Below are positions 35,238 through 49,209 of a stretch of 64,000 nt of DNA, piece after piece; positions within the stretch are counted from its first letter, which is position 1, and each line of letters opens with the position of its first letter. A model generated the notes under the pieces. That model did no database searches. It was given only the letters and a program-made list of their open reading frames with translations, and had not been told where the DNA came from. Origin of the DNA: Chondrosia reniformis (Eukaryota; Porifera; Demospongiae; Chondrillida; Chondrillidae); NCBI GenBank assembly GCA_947172415.1, contig OX359196.1, forward strand, positions 3,040,501-3,104,500, in the 5' to 3' direction. The position numbers and the translations under genes are program-made.

Positions 35238-36552
35238 ACTATATAGCAATAGTTACATTTACGAGTTGCAGGTACTAGTTATATGTACGTTTTGTATGTA
35301 GTAGTTGTATGTTCTAATTGTATGAACCAGTTGTATATATGTCCTATTTCTATGTACTAGTTGTATGCACTCTTTACGAGTTGCATTTACTAGTTGTATG
35401 CACTAGTTGAACAAACTAGCACTAGTTATATTTACGAGTTGGAGGTACTAGTTGTATGTACTTGTTGTATGTAGTAGTTGTAAGTACTAACTGTATGTAC
35501 TAGTTGTATATATGTACTATTTCTATGTACTAGTTGTATATATGTACTATTTCTATGTACTAGTTGTATGTAGTAGTTTCCAGTTGAATGTACTATATAG
35601 TTGTATGAACTAGTTATAAGTACTAGTTGTATGTACTAATTGTATGTAATAGTTGTTTGTTCTAATTGAATGAACTAGTTGTATGTATTGGTTGTATGTA
35701 CTAGTTTTATACTTGTTGTAAGTACTAGGCGTATGAACTAGTTGTTTGAACGAGTTATATGTACTAGTTGTATGTACTAGTTGTATGTACTAGTTTTATG
35801 AACTTGTTGTGTATATTAGTTGAGTGTACTGGTTGTGTGTAAAATTGTATGTACTACTTATATGAACTCGCTGTTTGTACTAGTTGTATGGACTAGTTGT
35901 ATGTACTAGTTTTTTAAACTGGTTGTGTATACTAGCTGTGTGTACTAGTTGTATGTACTAGTTGTGTGTACTAGTTGTATATGCTAGTTATTAGTTGTTT
36001 GTACAAGTGGTATGGGATAGTTATATTTACTAGTTGAATGTACTTGTTTTGTGTACAAGTTGCATGTAATAGTTGTATATATTAGTTACTAGTTGTATGT
36101 ACTAGTTGTATGTCCTAGTTGTGCGTAGAAGATGTCGGTTCTAGTGGTGGTTATACTAGGTCCTAGGTGGGTGCTAGTTTTATGCACTAGATAATAGTTG
36201 TATCTACTACTTGTATGCACAAGTTACTAGTTGTATGTACTAGGTGTGTTAAAAAGTTGTATGAACTAGTTGTATGTACAAATTGTATGTATTAGTTGTA
36301 TGTACTAGTTGTTAGTACTAGTTATATGCACTAGTTATATGTGTATGTACCAGTTATCTGTAGTGGTTGCGGGTACCAGTTATATGTACTAGTTGTAGGT
36401 ACTAGTTGTATGTACTAGTTGTATGTACATGTTGTTTAAACTAGTTGTGTATATTAGTTAAGTGTACTGGTTGTGTGTAAAATTGTATGTACTACTTATA
36501 TGAACTCGCTGTTTGTACTAGTTGTATGAACTAGTTGTATGTACTAGTTTTT
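35238..36552 (+). repeat. Higher-order copy C: truncated forward arm
   Basis: Forward satellite matching 29150-30460. It stops inside GTACTAGTTTTT, where the heptamer satellite begins with GGTTATAG. No palindrome or transposon is seen at this junction. Confidence 0.92.
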
Positions 36553-39500
36553 GGTTATAGATTATTTTTTAGTCATTTTTGATTATTTTTTATTTTTTAT
36601 AGAAAAGTGATAATTGATTACTGAAGTTTGATTATTCAATATTGATTATTGATTATGTATGATTGATTGTTGATAATGCATTAAGGGTCATTGGTTATTT
36701 TAATGGTTATTGGTTATAGGTTATTGTTTATTGATTACTCATTAGTGAGGAAGGATTATTGATTGTTGATTATTGATTATTAATTAATGATCATCTATTA
36801 TCCATTATCGAGTATCGATAATCGATTATCGATTATCGTTTAACGATTGTTGAATATGGCTTATCGTTTATTGTTTATTGTTTATGAATTATGGATTATG
36901 GATTACGTATGTTTCATTATTGTTTATGGATTATTCATTAATGATTATACATTAGTGATTATTAATTATCAATTATTTATTAATGATTATTGATTACTGA
37001 ATATTGATTATTGATTATTGATTGTTGATTATGTATGATTGATATTTGATAATGGAATATGGGTTATTGGTTATTAGCTATAGGTTATTTGTTATTGAAT
37101 ATTCTTTTATGATTTTGGATTATGGATTAGTGATTATTGATTATTAAAAATTTATTAATGATTATTGATAATTGATTGTTGATGATTTATTATTGATTAT
37201 TGATTATTGATTATTCATTAGTCACTATTGTTTATTGATTATGAATGATTGATTATGAATAATTGATTATTGATAATGGTATGTGGGTGAGGGTTTTTGG
37301 TTATTGGTTATTGTTTATTGCTTATTGATTTTGGATAATAGATAATCGATAATAGATTTTCGATTATGGAATGTGGATTATCAATTATCGATTATCGATC
37401 ATCTATTATCGATTATTGATTAGATAATGGATAATTGATTATTGATTATTGATTATTCATTATTGATTATTGATTATGTATGATTGATTATTTATAATAG
37501 ATTATCGGTTATGGGTTATTGGTTATGGGTTATTGTTTATTGTTTATTAATTATGTATTACGGATTATGGATTATTGAATATTGAATATATATTATTGAT
37601 TAAGGATTATGGATTATGGATTGTGGATTATTGATTTTAGATTTTGGATTACGGATTATCAATTATCGAGTATGGATTATTGAATATGGATTATGGATTA
37701 TTTATTATCGATTATCCATTTTTGATTATTGATTATCGATTATTATTAATTGATTATTCATTATCGATTATTGATTATGTATGGTTTATTATTGATAATG
37801 GATTATGGATTATTGGATATTGGTTATTGGTTATTGGTTATTGGTTATTGATTAGGGTTTTTGGATTATGGATTATGAATTATCGATTATGGTTTATCGA
37901 TTATCTAAGAGTGATTATTAATTCCTGAATATTGATTATTGATTATTGATTAGGTATGATTGATTATTGATAGTAGATTATTGGTTATTGGTTAATGGTT
38001 ATTGCTTTTGGTTTATTTTTTATTGATAATGGAATATGGATTATTGATTATTGATTATTGATAATATATTGTTGATTTTTGATATTGGATTATGGATTAT
38101 TACTTATCGAAAATCGATTATCGATTATCGATTATTCATAATTGATTATTAATAATGGATTATGGGTTATTGATTTTAGATTATTGGTTATTCGTTATGG
38201 TTTATCGTTTATTGATTATGGATTATGGATTATTGATTATGGAATATGGATTAGGGATTATCGAAAAACGATTATCGTTTATCCACTATGGTTTGTCGAT
38301 TATTCAGTATCGATTATTGATCATCGGTTATCGATAATCGATTATCGATTATTGATTTTTGATTATTGATTATTGTCTATCGATTAATGATTATCGATAA
38401 TTGTTTATAGATTATGGATAATCGATTATTGATGGTGGATTATTAATTATGGATAATCTATTATCGATTATTGATTATGGATTATACATAATTGATTATA
38501 GATTATGGATTATGAATTATCGATTATCGATTATTGATTATAGATTATGGATTATGGGTTATTGATTATTGATTATTGATACTTATTATTGTTAATTAAT
38601 TATGTATGACTTATTTTTGATAATGCATTATAGGTTATTGGTTATTGGTTATTGTTTATTGGTTATTGGTTATTGGTTATTGATTATGGTGTATGGATTA
38701 TCGATTATAGATTAGTGATTATTGATTACTGAATATTGATTAATCATTATTCATTATTGATTATTGATTATGTATGATTGATAATTGATAATTGATTATG
38801 GGTTATTCATTATTTTTATTGGTTATTCCTCATTGTATATTGATTATGGATTATGGTTTATCGCTTATAGATTATCGATTATGGATTTTCGATTGTCGAT
38901 TAGCGATTATTGATAACTGAATATTGATTATTGATTATTCATAACTGATTATTGATAATGTATGTTTGATTATTTGTAATGGATTATGGGATTATGGTTA
39001 ATTTGTATGGGTTATTGGTTATTGGTTATTGTTTATAAATTATTGATTAGTGATAATCGATTATTGTTTATTGATTATGGATTATGGATTATCGCTTATA
39101 GGTTATAGAATATTGAATTTCGATTGTCAAATAAGGATTATTGATTATTATTTTTATCGATTGTTGATTATTGAATATGGATTGTGGATTAACGATTATT
39201 CATGATTCATTATGGATTATTGATTATTCATTATTCATTAGTCACAATTGTTTATGGATTATGTATGATTGATTATTGATAATAAATTCCAATTTATGGG
39301 TTATTGGTTATTGGTTATTGGTTATTGTTTATTGATTATGGCTTATGGATTATGGATAATTGATTTTAGATTATGGATAACGGATTAACGATTATGGATT
39401 ATTGATTATGGATTATAATCGATTTTCGATTTTTGATTATTGGTTAAGCACTATTGATAATTGATTATTCATTATCGATTATTGATTATGCACGATTGAT

Positions 39501-42067
39501 TATTGATAATAAATTATGGATTAGTGGATATTGGTTATTGATTATTGGTTTTTGTTCATTGATTATGGATTATGGATTATGGATTATAAATTATCAATTA
39601 TAGTTTATCGATTATCGAAAAGTGATTATTGATTCTTGAATATTAATTATTGATAATTCCTTATTCATTATTCATAATTCATTATTCATTAATGATTATT
39701 GATTATGTAAGACTGATTATTGATAATGGATTTTGAGTTATTGGTTATTATTTAATGTTATTGATTATTGTTTCTTGATTATGGATTATGGATTATCGAT
39801 TATAGATAATCGATTATGGGTTACTGATTATTGCTTATTGATTAATGATTATCGATTATTGATTATTGATTGTAGATTATGGATTATATATTTTGTTTTT
39901 TGATTATGGATTAATGATAATTGATTATTATTGATTATGTATGAATCATTATTGATAATGGATTATGAGTTATTAGTTATTGGTTATTGGTTCATGTTCA
40001 TTGTTTATTGATTATGGATTATGGATTATGGATTGTAGAATATTGATTATGGATTATCCATTATTGATTAGTGATTATTGTTAACTGTATGTTGATGATT
40101 GATTATTCATTATTAATTATTGATTATGTATGATTAATTATTCATAATGGATTGTGGCTTATAGGTTATTGATTATTGCTTCTGGTTTATTGTTTATTGA
40201 TTATGAATTATGGATAATTGATTAAGGATTAAGGATTTTGGATTATTGATTATTGATTATCAATTATTGATTATGAATTTTGGATTATGAATTATGGATT
40301 ACCGATTAACCATTATCCATTATCGATGACTCTTATTATTTATTGATTATTGATTATTGATGATGGATAATCGATTTTCGATAAATTAGGTATAACCGAT
40401 TATCGATTATTGATTATTATTGGTTATTGATTATTGATTATTGATTATTGATTATTGATTATTGATTATTGATTATGGATTATTGATTATTGATAATGGA
40501 TTATGTATTTGTGGTAATTTGTTATTGGTTATTCTTCATTGTATATTGATTATGGATTATGGATTATCGCTTATAGATTATCGATTATGGATTTTCGATT
40601 GTTGATTAGTGATAATTGATAACTGAATATTGATTATTGATTATTCATTACTGATTATTGATTATGTATTATTGATAATTGATAATGCATTATGACTTAT
40701 TGGTTTTTGGATATTGGTTATTGGTTATAATTAATAGTTTATTGATTATGGTTTATGGATTATGGATTATTGATTTTTGAAAATTTATTATTAATTATTG
40801 ATTGTCGATTATGGATTCTCAATTATTGATAATCAATTATTGATTATAGATTATGGATTAATGGTTATCTATTATTGATTATTGATAACTTATGATTGTT
40901 AATTATGTATGATGTATTATTGATATGCATTATAGGTTAATGGTTATTGGTTGTTGGTTATTGTTTATTGGTTTTTGTTAATTGATTATGGCTTATGGAT
41001 TATTGATTATAGTTCAGTGATTATTGATTAGTGAATATTGATTATTGATTATGTATGATTGATAATTGATAATGGATTATGGGTTATTGTTTATTTGTTA
41101 TTAGTTATTCTTCATTGTACATTGATTACGGATTATGGATTATCGCTTATAGATAATTGATTGTTGATTTTCAATTGTCGATTAGTGATTATAGATTACT
41201 AAATATTGATTATTGATTATTGATTATTGATTATTGATTATGTATGATTGATAATTGATAATAAATTCCAATTTATGGGTTATTGGTTATTGGTTATTGG
41301 TTATTGGTTATTGTTTATAGTTTATTGATTATGGTTTATGGATTATTGATTATTGATTATTGAAAATTTATTATTAATTATTGATTATAGATTATGCATT
41401 ATGGATAATGGTATATGAATTATTGATTATCCATTAACGTTTATCGATAATCGATCATTGATTATTGATTATTGATTTTAGATTATGCATTACGGATTAT
41501 CGATTACCTATTATCAATTATCGATTATTGATTATTGATTATGGATTATCAATTATCGATTAGTCATTATTGAATACCGAATATTGATAATTGATCATTC
41601 AATAGTGATTATTGCTTATGTGTGATTGATAAATGAAAATGGTTTATGGGTTATTGGTTATGGGTTATTGGGTTTTATTTATTTTTTATTGAATATTGAT
41701 TATCGATTATCGTTTTTCGATTATCGATTAACGATTAACGATTATCGATTAACGATTAAAGATTATCGATTAACGATTAAAGATTATCGATTATAGATTA
41801 TGGATTATTGATTATTAATTATTGATTATTGATTTTTTAAAATTGATTATTGATAATGGATTATGAGTTATTGGTTATTGGTTATTGATTATGGGTTATT
41901 GTTTATTGATTATGGATTATGGAATATGGGTTATGGATAATGGTTTATCGATTAACGATTAACGATTATTGATTATAGATTATGGATTATTTATTATTGA
42001 TTATTCATTAGTCACTATTGTTTATTGATTATGGCTTATGATTATTGGTTATTGAATATAGACTATT

Positions 42068-42101
<34 letters not shown>

Positions 42102-45100
42102 TGATTTTAGATTATGGATTACAGATTATCAATTATCGGTTATGGATTATCGATTATGGATTATTATTGATTATTGACTTTTGATTATTGGTTAAGGACT
42201 ATTGATAATTGATTATTCATTATTGATTATTGATTATGCACGATTGATTATTGATAATAGATTATGGATTATTGGATATTGGTTATTGGTAATTGTTGAA
42301 ATATTATGGATTATGGATTAAGGATTATCAATTTTCAATTATAGTTTATCGATTATCCGAGTGATTATTAATTCCTTAATATCAATTATTAATTATTGCT
42401 TATTGATTATTGCCTATCGATTAATGAATATTGATTATTGATTATTGATTATGGATATTTGATTATCGATTGTTGATTATTTATTATTGATAATCGAATA
42501 TCGATAATCGATTAGGGATTATTATTAATTGATTTTAGATTATGGATTATCAATAATCGATTATTGATTATGGATTATTGATAATTCATATTTGAATATT
42601 CATTAATGATATTATATTATGTATAACTGCTTATTATAATGGATTTGGGGTTATTTCTTATTTGTCATTGATTATTGTTTATTGATTATTGATTATGGAT
42701 TATGGATTATCGATTGTAGATTATCGATTATTGGTTATGAATTATCAATTATGGATAATTATTTATCGATTATTGATTATTGATTATTCATCATTGATTA
42801 TTCATTAATAATTATTAATTATGTACGACTGATTATTGACAATGGATTTTGGGTTATTGGTTATTAGTTATTGGTTATAGTTTATTGTTAATTGATAATG
42901 GATTATAGATTATCGATTATCGATTATTGATTATGGATTATGAATAATCGATTATCGATTGTTGATTATTTATTATGGATAATTGATTATTGAATATTGA
43001 TTATGAATTATAAATAATTTATTATAGATAATGGATTATCAATTATTGATAATCTATTATTGATTATAGATTTTAGATTATGGGTTATCGATTATTGATT
43101 ATTGATTATTTATTATTGTTAATTAATAATGTATGACTTATTAGTAAAAATGGATTATAGGTTATAGGTTATTGCTGATTGGTTATTGGTTATTGGTTAT
43201 TGTTTATTGTTTATGGTTTATTTTGTATTGGTTTTTGTTTATTGATTATGGATTATGGATTATCGATTATAATTTATAAATTATGGATTATGGATTTTTG
43301 ATTTGTGATAATCGATTCCTAAATATTGATTATTTATAATTCATTATTGATTATTGATTATTTATGATTGATATTTGATAATGAATTATGGGTTATTGGT
43401 TATTGGTTATTGGTTATTAGCTATTGCCTATTGTTTATTTATTATGAGTTTTGTATTATTGATTATTGATAATTGAAATTTTATTAGTGATAATTGATAA
43501 TAGATTACATATTATCGATTTTAGGCTATGATTATTTATTATCGATCATCGATTATTGATTATCAATTTTTGATCATTGTTATTGATTATGGATTATAGA
43601 AAATCGATTAACGATTATCGATTATTGATAGGCGATTATTGATTATTGATTATGGATAATTGAATATTCATAATTGATTATTCATTAATGATTATTGATT
43701 ATGTATAACTGATTTTTGATAATTGTTTTTTGCGTTATTTGTTATAAGTTATTGATTATTGTTTATTGTTAATTGATTATGGATTATAGATTATCGATTA
43801 TAGATTATTGATTATTGGTTATGGATTGTCAATTATGGATTATGGATTAGGGATTATTGTTTATTGATTATTGATTATTCTTAATTGATTACACATTAAT
43901 GATTATGGATTATGTATGACTGATTATTGAAAATGGATTTTGAGTTATTGGTTATTATTTATTGTTATTGTTTATTTTTTCTTGATTATGAATTATCGAT
44001 TATCGATTATAGATTATCGATTATGGGCTATTGATTATTACTTATCGATTTATGATTATCGATTATTGATTATTGATTATAGATTATGGATTATATATTT
44101 TCTTAATTGATTATGGATTAATGATTATTGATTATTGATTATTTATTTTGTATGAATCATTATTGATATTGGATTATGAGTTATTTGTTATTGGTTATTG
44201 GTTATTGTTTATTGTTTATTGATTATTGATTATGGTTGATGGATTATAGAATATTGATTATGGATTATCCATTATGGATTAGTGATTATTTATAATTGTA
44301 TGTTGTTTATTGATTAATCATTATTAATTATTGATTATGTGTGATTCATTTATGATAATGGATTATGGCTTATAAGGTTATTGATTATTGCTTCTGGTTT
44401 ATTGTTTTTGGTTATGAATTACGGATTTTTGATTAAAGATTAAGGATTATGGATTATGGATTATTGATTATTAATTTTGGATTTTGGATTATGGATTACC
44501 GATTAATCATTATCCATTATCGTTGACAATCATTACTTATTAATTATTGATTAATGATGATTTATAGTAGATTATTGATTATTGATTATTGATTAATGAT
44601 TATTGATTATTGATTATGGATTATTGATTATGGATTATTGATTATCGATTATTGATTATTGGTTTTCGTTATCGATTATTGATAATTTATTATCGATTAT
44701 TATTACTTATTCATTATTCATTATTGATTTTTGATTAAGTGTGATTGATTATTGATAATGGATTATGTGTTAGGGGTATTTGTTATTGGTTATTCTTCAT
44801 TGTATACTGATTATGGTTTATGGATTATCGCTTATAGATTATCGATTATGGATTATCAATTGTCCATTAGTGATTATAGATAACTGAATATTGATTTTTG
44901 ATTATTCATTACTGATTATTGATTATGTATGATTGATAATTGATAATGCATTGTGGCTTATTGGTTTTTGATTATTGGTTATTGGTTATTGTTTATAGAT
45001 TTTTGATTATGGTTTATGGATATTGAATATTGATTATTGAAAATTTATTATTAATAATTGATTATCGATTATGGATTATCAATTAAGGATTATCAATTAT

Positions 45101-46882
45101 TGATAATCAATTATTGATTATAGATAATGGATTAATGGTTATAGATTATTGATTATTGATAACTTTTGGTTGTTAATTATGTATGACTTATTATTGATGG
45201 ATTATGGGTTATGAATTATCGATTATCGATTAGTGATTATTGATAATTGATTATGTATAATTGATTATTGATAATGGATTATGGGTTATTGGTTATTGGT
45301 TATTGGTTATTGTTTACTGGGGTTTATTTATTGTTTATTGAATATTGATTATCGATTATCGATTTTCGATTATGGATTATCAATTATCGATTAGTCATTA
45401 TTGAATACCGAATATTGCTTATTGATTATTCAATATTGATTATTGATTATGTGTGATTGATAATTTAAAATAGATTATGGGTTATTGGTTATTGGTTATT
45501 GGGTTTTATTTATTGTTTATTGAATATTGATTATCGATTATCGTTTTTCGATTATCGATTAACGATTAACGATTAAAGATTATCGATTATCCATTATCGA
45601 TTAACGATTATCAATTTTAGATTATTGAATACCGAATATTGCTTATTGATTATTCAATATTGATTATTGATTATGTGTGATTGATAATTTAAAATAGATT
45701 ATGGGTTATTGGTAATTGGTTATTGGGTTTTATTTATTGTTTATTGAATATTGATTATCGATTATCGTTTTTCGATTATCGATTAACGATTAACGATTAA
45801 AGATTATCGATTATCCATTATCGATTAACGATTATCAATTTTAGATTATGGATTATGGATTATTGATAATGGATTATGGGTTATTGGTTATTGGTTATTG
45901 GTTATTTGTAATTGTTTATTGTTTTGTGATCCTGGAATGTGGATAATTGATTATATATAATGTATTATTGATTAGTGGTTTTCGATTATGGATTTTCGAT
46001 ATCGTTTATGGATTATTGATTGTAGATTATGAAAAATCGATTATCAATTATTGATTTGAAAATAGATAATCGATTATCGATGATTGATTAATAATTATGT
46101 ATGGTTGATTATTTACATTACATTATGGGTTATTTGTTATTGGTTTTTCTTTATTGGTTATTGATTATGGATTGTGGTTAATGGATTATCAATTTTGGAT
46201 CTTTGATTTTTGATTATCGATTATCGATTTTGGATTTTTAGTTATGGGTTATGGATTATCGATTATCGATTATGGATTATGGTTTATTGATTATGTGTTA
46301 TGTATAATTGATTATTGATTATTGTTTTTTGATTATTGATTATTGAATACTGATAATTGATTATTGATTATGGAATGTAAATTATCGATTATCGATTATT
46401 GATCATAGTTTATTGTTTATTGATTATTGATTTTGTATAATTGATTATTGAAAATGGATAATGGGTTATTGGGTATAGGTTATTGGTTATTGGTTATGGT
46501 CTATTTATTATTGAAAATGGAATATGGATTATTGATTATTGATTATTGATTATTTATTATGTTTGACTTATTGATGATAATGGATTATGGATAATCCTTT
46601 ATTGATTAGCCATTATTGATTGTTGATTATTGATTTTGATTATGCATGATTGATAATATAATAATAATTATTGATAATGGATTATGGATTTTTGGTTATT
46701 GGCTATCGGTTATTTGTTTATGTTAATTGTTTATTGATTACAGAGTATGGATAATTGATTATTGATTATTTAAAATTTATTATGGATAATTGATTATAGA
46801 TTATGAATTATCGAATATAGACTATCGATTATCGATTATATATTATCGATCATTAATTATTGATTATCGATTATTGGTCATT

Positions 46883-46932
<50 letters not shown>

Positions 46933-46947
46933 TTTATGGATTATGGT

Positions 46948-46979
<32 letters not shown>

Positions 46980-49091
46980 CGATTATCGATTGATTATTGA
47001 TTATTCATTATTGATTGTTCATTATTGATTATTGGTTATGTATGACAGGTTACTGATTATACATTTTGGTTATAAATTATTATTTATTAGTTGGTTTTTG
47101 TTTATTGATTATGGCTGATGGAATATCAATTATAGATCAGTGATTACTGAATATTGATTATTCATTATTCATTATTGGTTATTGATTATGTATGATTGAT
47201 AATTGATAATGGATTATGGGTTATTGTTTATTTGTTATTGGTTATTCGTCATTGTATATTGACTATGGATTATGGTTTATTGCTTATAGATTATCAATTA
47301 TGGATTTTCGATTGTCCATTAGTGATTATTGATAACGGAATATTGATTATTCATTATTCATTATTGAATATTGATTATGTATGATTGATAATTGATAATG
47401 CTTTATGGCTTATTGGTTTTTGGTTATTGGTATTCGTTATTGTTTATAGTTAATTGATTTTGGTTTATGGATTATTGACTATTGATTATTGATTATTGAA
47501 ACTTTATAATTAATTATGGATTATAGATTATGCATATGGATAATGGAATATCGATTACTAATTAACCATTAACGTTGATCAATAATCGATTAATGATTAT
47601 TGATTATTGATTATTGATTCTTGATTTTAGATTATGCATTACGGATAATCGATTACCAATTTTCCATTATCGATTATTGATTATTGATTATGGATAATCG
47701 ATTTTCGATTATTGTTTATCGATTATGCATAATCGATTATCAATTATTGAATATGGATTATGGATAATCGATTATCAATTATTGAATATATCTTATGGAT
47801 TATTGATTATTGATTATAGTTTGCGGAATATTGATTAGAAATTTTCGATTATCGATTATCGATTATTGAGTATGGATTATTCATAATTGATTATTCATTA
47901 TTGATTATTGATTATGCATGACTGTTTTTTCGTAATGGATTTTGGGTTTTGGTTATTAGTTATTGGTTATTGTTTATTGTTTATTGATTATGGATTATGG
48001 ATTATCGATTATAGATTATTAATAATGGATTATGGGTTATGAATTATCAATTATCGATTAGCGATTATTGATAATTGATTATGTATAATTGATTATTGAT
48101 AATGGAATATGGGTTATTGGTTATTGGTTATTGGTTATTGTTTATTGTTTTTTATTGTCTATTGAATATTGATTATCGATTATCGATTTTCTATTATGGA
48201 TTGTCCATTATCGATTAGTAATTATTGAATACCGAATATTGATAATGGATTATTGATTATTGATTATTGATTATGTATGATTGATTATTGATAATGGATT
48301 ATGGGTTATTGATTTTTGGTTATTGTTTATTGTTTTTGATCCTGGAATATGGATAATTGATTATAGATAATGTATTATTGATTAGTGGTTTTCCATTATG
48401 GATTTTCGATTATCGTTTATGGATAAAGGATTATTGATTGTAGATTATGAATAATCGATTATCAATTATTGCTTTTAAAATAGATAATTGATTATCGATG
48501 ATTGATTATTGATTATTGATTATGTATGTTTGATTATTTAAAATGGATTATGGGTTATTGGTTATTATTGAATATTGATTTTGTATAATTTGATTATTGA
48601 TAATGGATAATGGGTTATTGGGTATAGGTTATTGATAATGGATAATGGGTTATTGGGTAGAGGTTATTGGTTATAGGTTAAGGTCTATTCTTTAATATAT
48701 GGATTATGGATTATTGATAATTGAATATTGATTATTGATTATTGATTATGCATGATTGATTATATAATAGTAAATTTTGATGATGGATTATGGATTTTAG
48801 TTATTGGTTATCGGTTAGTCGTTTTTGCTTATTGTTTATTGATTACGGAGTATGGAAATTGGTTATTAATTATTTAAAATTTATTATGGATAATTGATTA
48901 TAGATTATGAATTATCGAATATGGATTATTGATTATTGATTATTGATTATTGATTATTGATTATTGATTATTCATTAATGACGATTCATTATTGATTATT
49001 GGTTATGTATGACAGGTTAATGATTTTGCATTTTGGCTATAAGTTATTAGTTATTAGTTATTGTTTATTGTTTATTGATTATGGATTATGA
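36553..49091 (+). repeat. Heptamer satellite, GATTATT/GATTATG/GATTATC
   Basis: About 12.5 kb of 7-bp units (GATTATT, GATTATG, GATTATC, GGTTATT, GTTTATT). A composite block recurs at irregular spacings of roughly 170-650 bp: GATTATGTATGATTGATTATT, then GATAATGGATTATGGG, then runs of TTATTGG, then GTTTATT, then GATTATGG and GATTATCG runs. Polarity is uniform, unlike the 13-bp array. Seven is coprime to three, so stop-free frames reading DYGLSIIDY arise without selection; several 60-94-residue frames here are such artefacts. No transposon was recognised inside. Confidence 0.95.
45401..45846 (+). repeat. 223-bp tandem duplication within the heptamer array
   Basis: TTGAATACCGAATATTGCTT starts at 45401 and 45624. 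The two 223-bp copies look nearly identical by eye (one visible change in a GGTTATTGG run). It includes a distinctive GATTAACGATTAACGATTAAAG stretch. Confidence 0.85.
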
Positions 49092-49094
49092 TAA

Positions 49095-49141
49095 GTGTGT
49101 ACTAGTTATATACTAGAAACTAGTATATAACTAGTACACAC
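49095..49141. other. Perfect 22-bp-arm palindrome at the satellite boundary
   Basis: Arms 49095-49116 and 49120-49141 are perfectly complementary around AAA, starting GTGTGTACTAG and ending CTAGTACACAC. It is the first 13-bp-type sequence after the heptamer array. Confidence 0.85.
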
Positions 49142-49184
49142 AACTACTACGTATTACCAGTATATATAAATAGTATATACATCG

Positions 49185-49209
49185 AAGTACATACTAATTG
49201 TATGTACTT
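49185..49209. other. Polarity-switch hairpin, reverse to forward
   Basis: AAGTACATAC, TAATT, GTATGTACTT. After it the satellite is forward to the end of the array; the short segment 49120-49184 is reverse. Confidence 0.72.

Larger units (their letters stand above)
23201..36552. repeat. ~6.1-kb higher-order repeat, about 2.2 copies
   Basis: The marker TACTATATAGCAATAG occurs at 23201, 29149 and 35237, giving units of 5948 and 6088 bp plus a 1.3-kb partial third copy cut off at the heptamer array. Each full unit is forward satellite (~3.3-3.5 kb), truncated element A, ~1.03 kb reverse satellite, Helitron, ~0.6 kb reverse satellite, and a switch hairpin. Copy B has ~116 bp more than copy A within an internal sub-repeat (period 522 bp in A, 638 bp in B). 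The two units match closely even at rare variants. Confidence 0.9.

Noticed and set aside
1-36552. CRISPR array or phage-type direct repeats
   Set aside because: Units are contiguous and degenerate with no unique spacers, and the window is eukaryotic in character.
37644-38369. Open frames of 60-94 codons in the heptamer array (also at 46790-46993 and 47196-47384)
   Set aside because: Translations are DYGL/IIDY repeats generated by a 7-bp unit cycling through three frames. No start context, domain or codon bias beyond the repeat.
36553-49091. Telomere-like repeats (GGTTATT, TTATTGG)
   Set aside because: No TTAGGG or other known telomeric array. GGTTATT is only one variant of the GATTATT heptamer and is interspersed.
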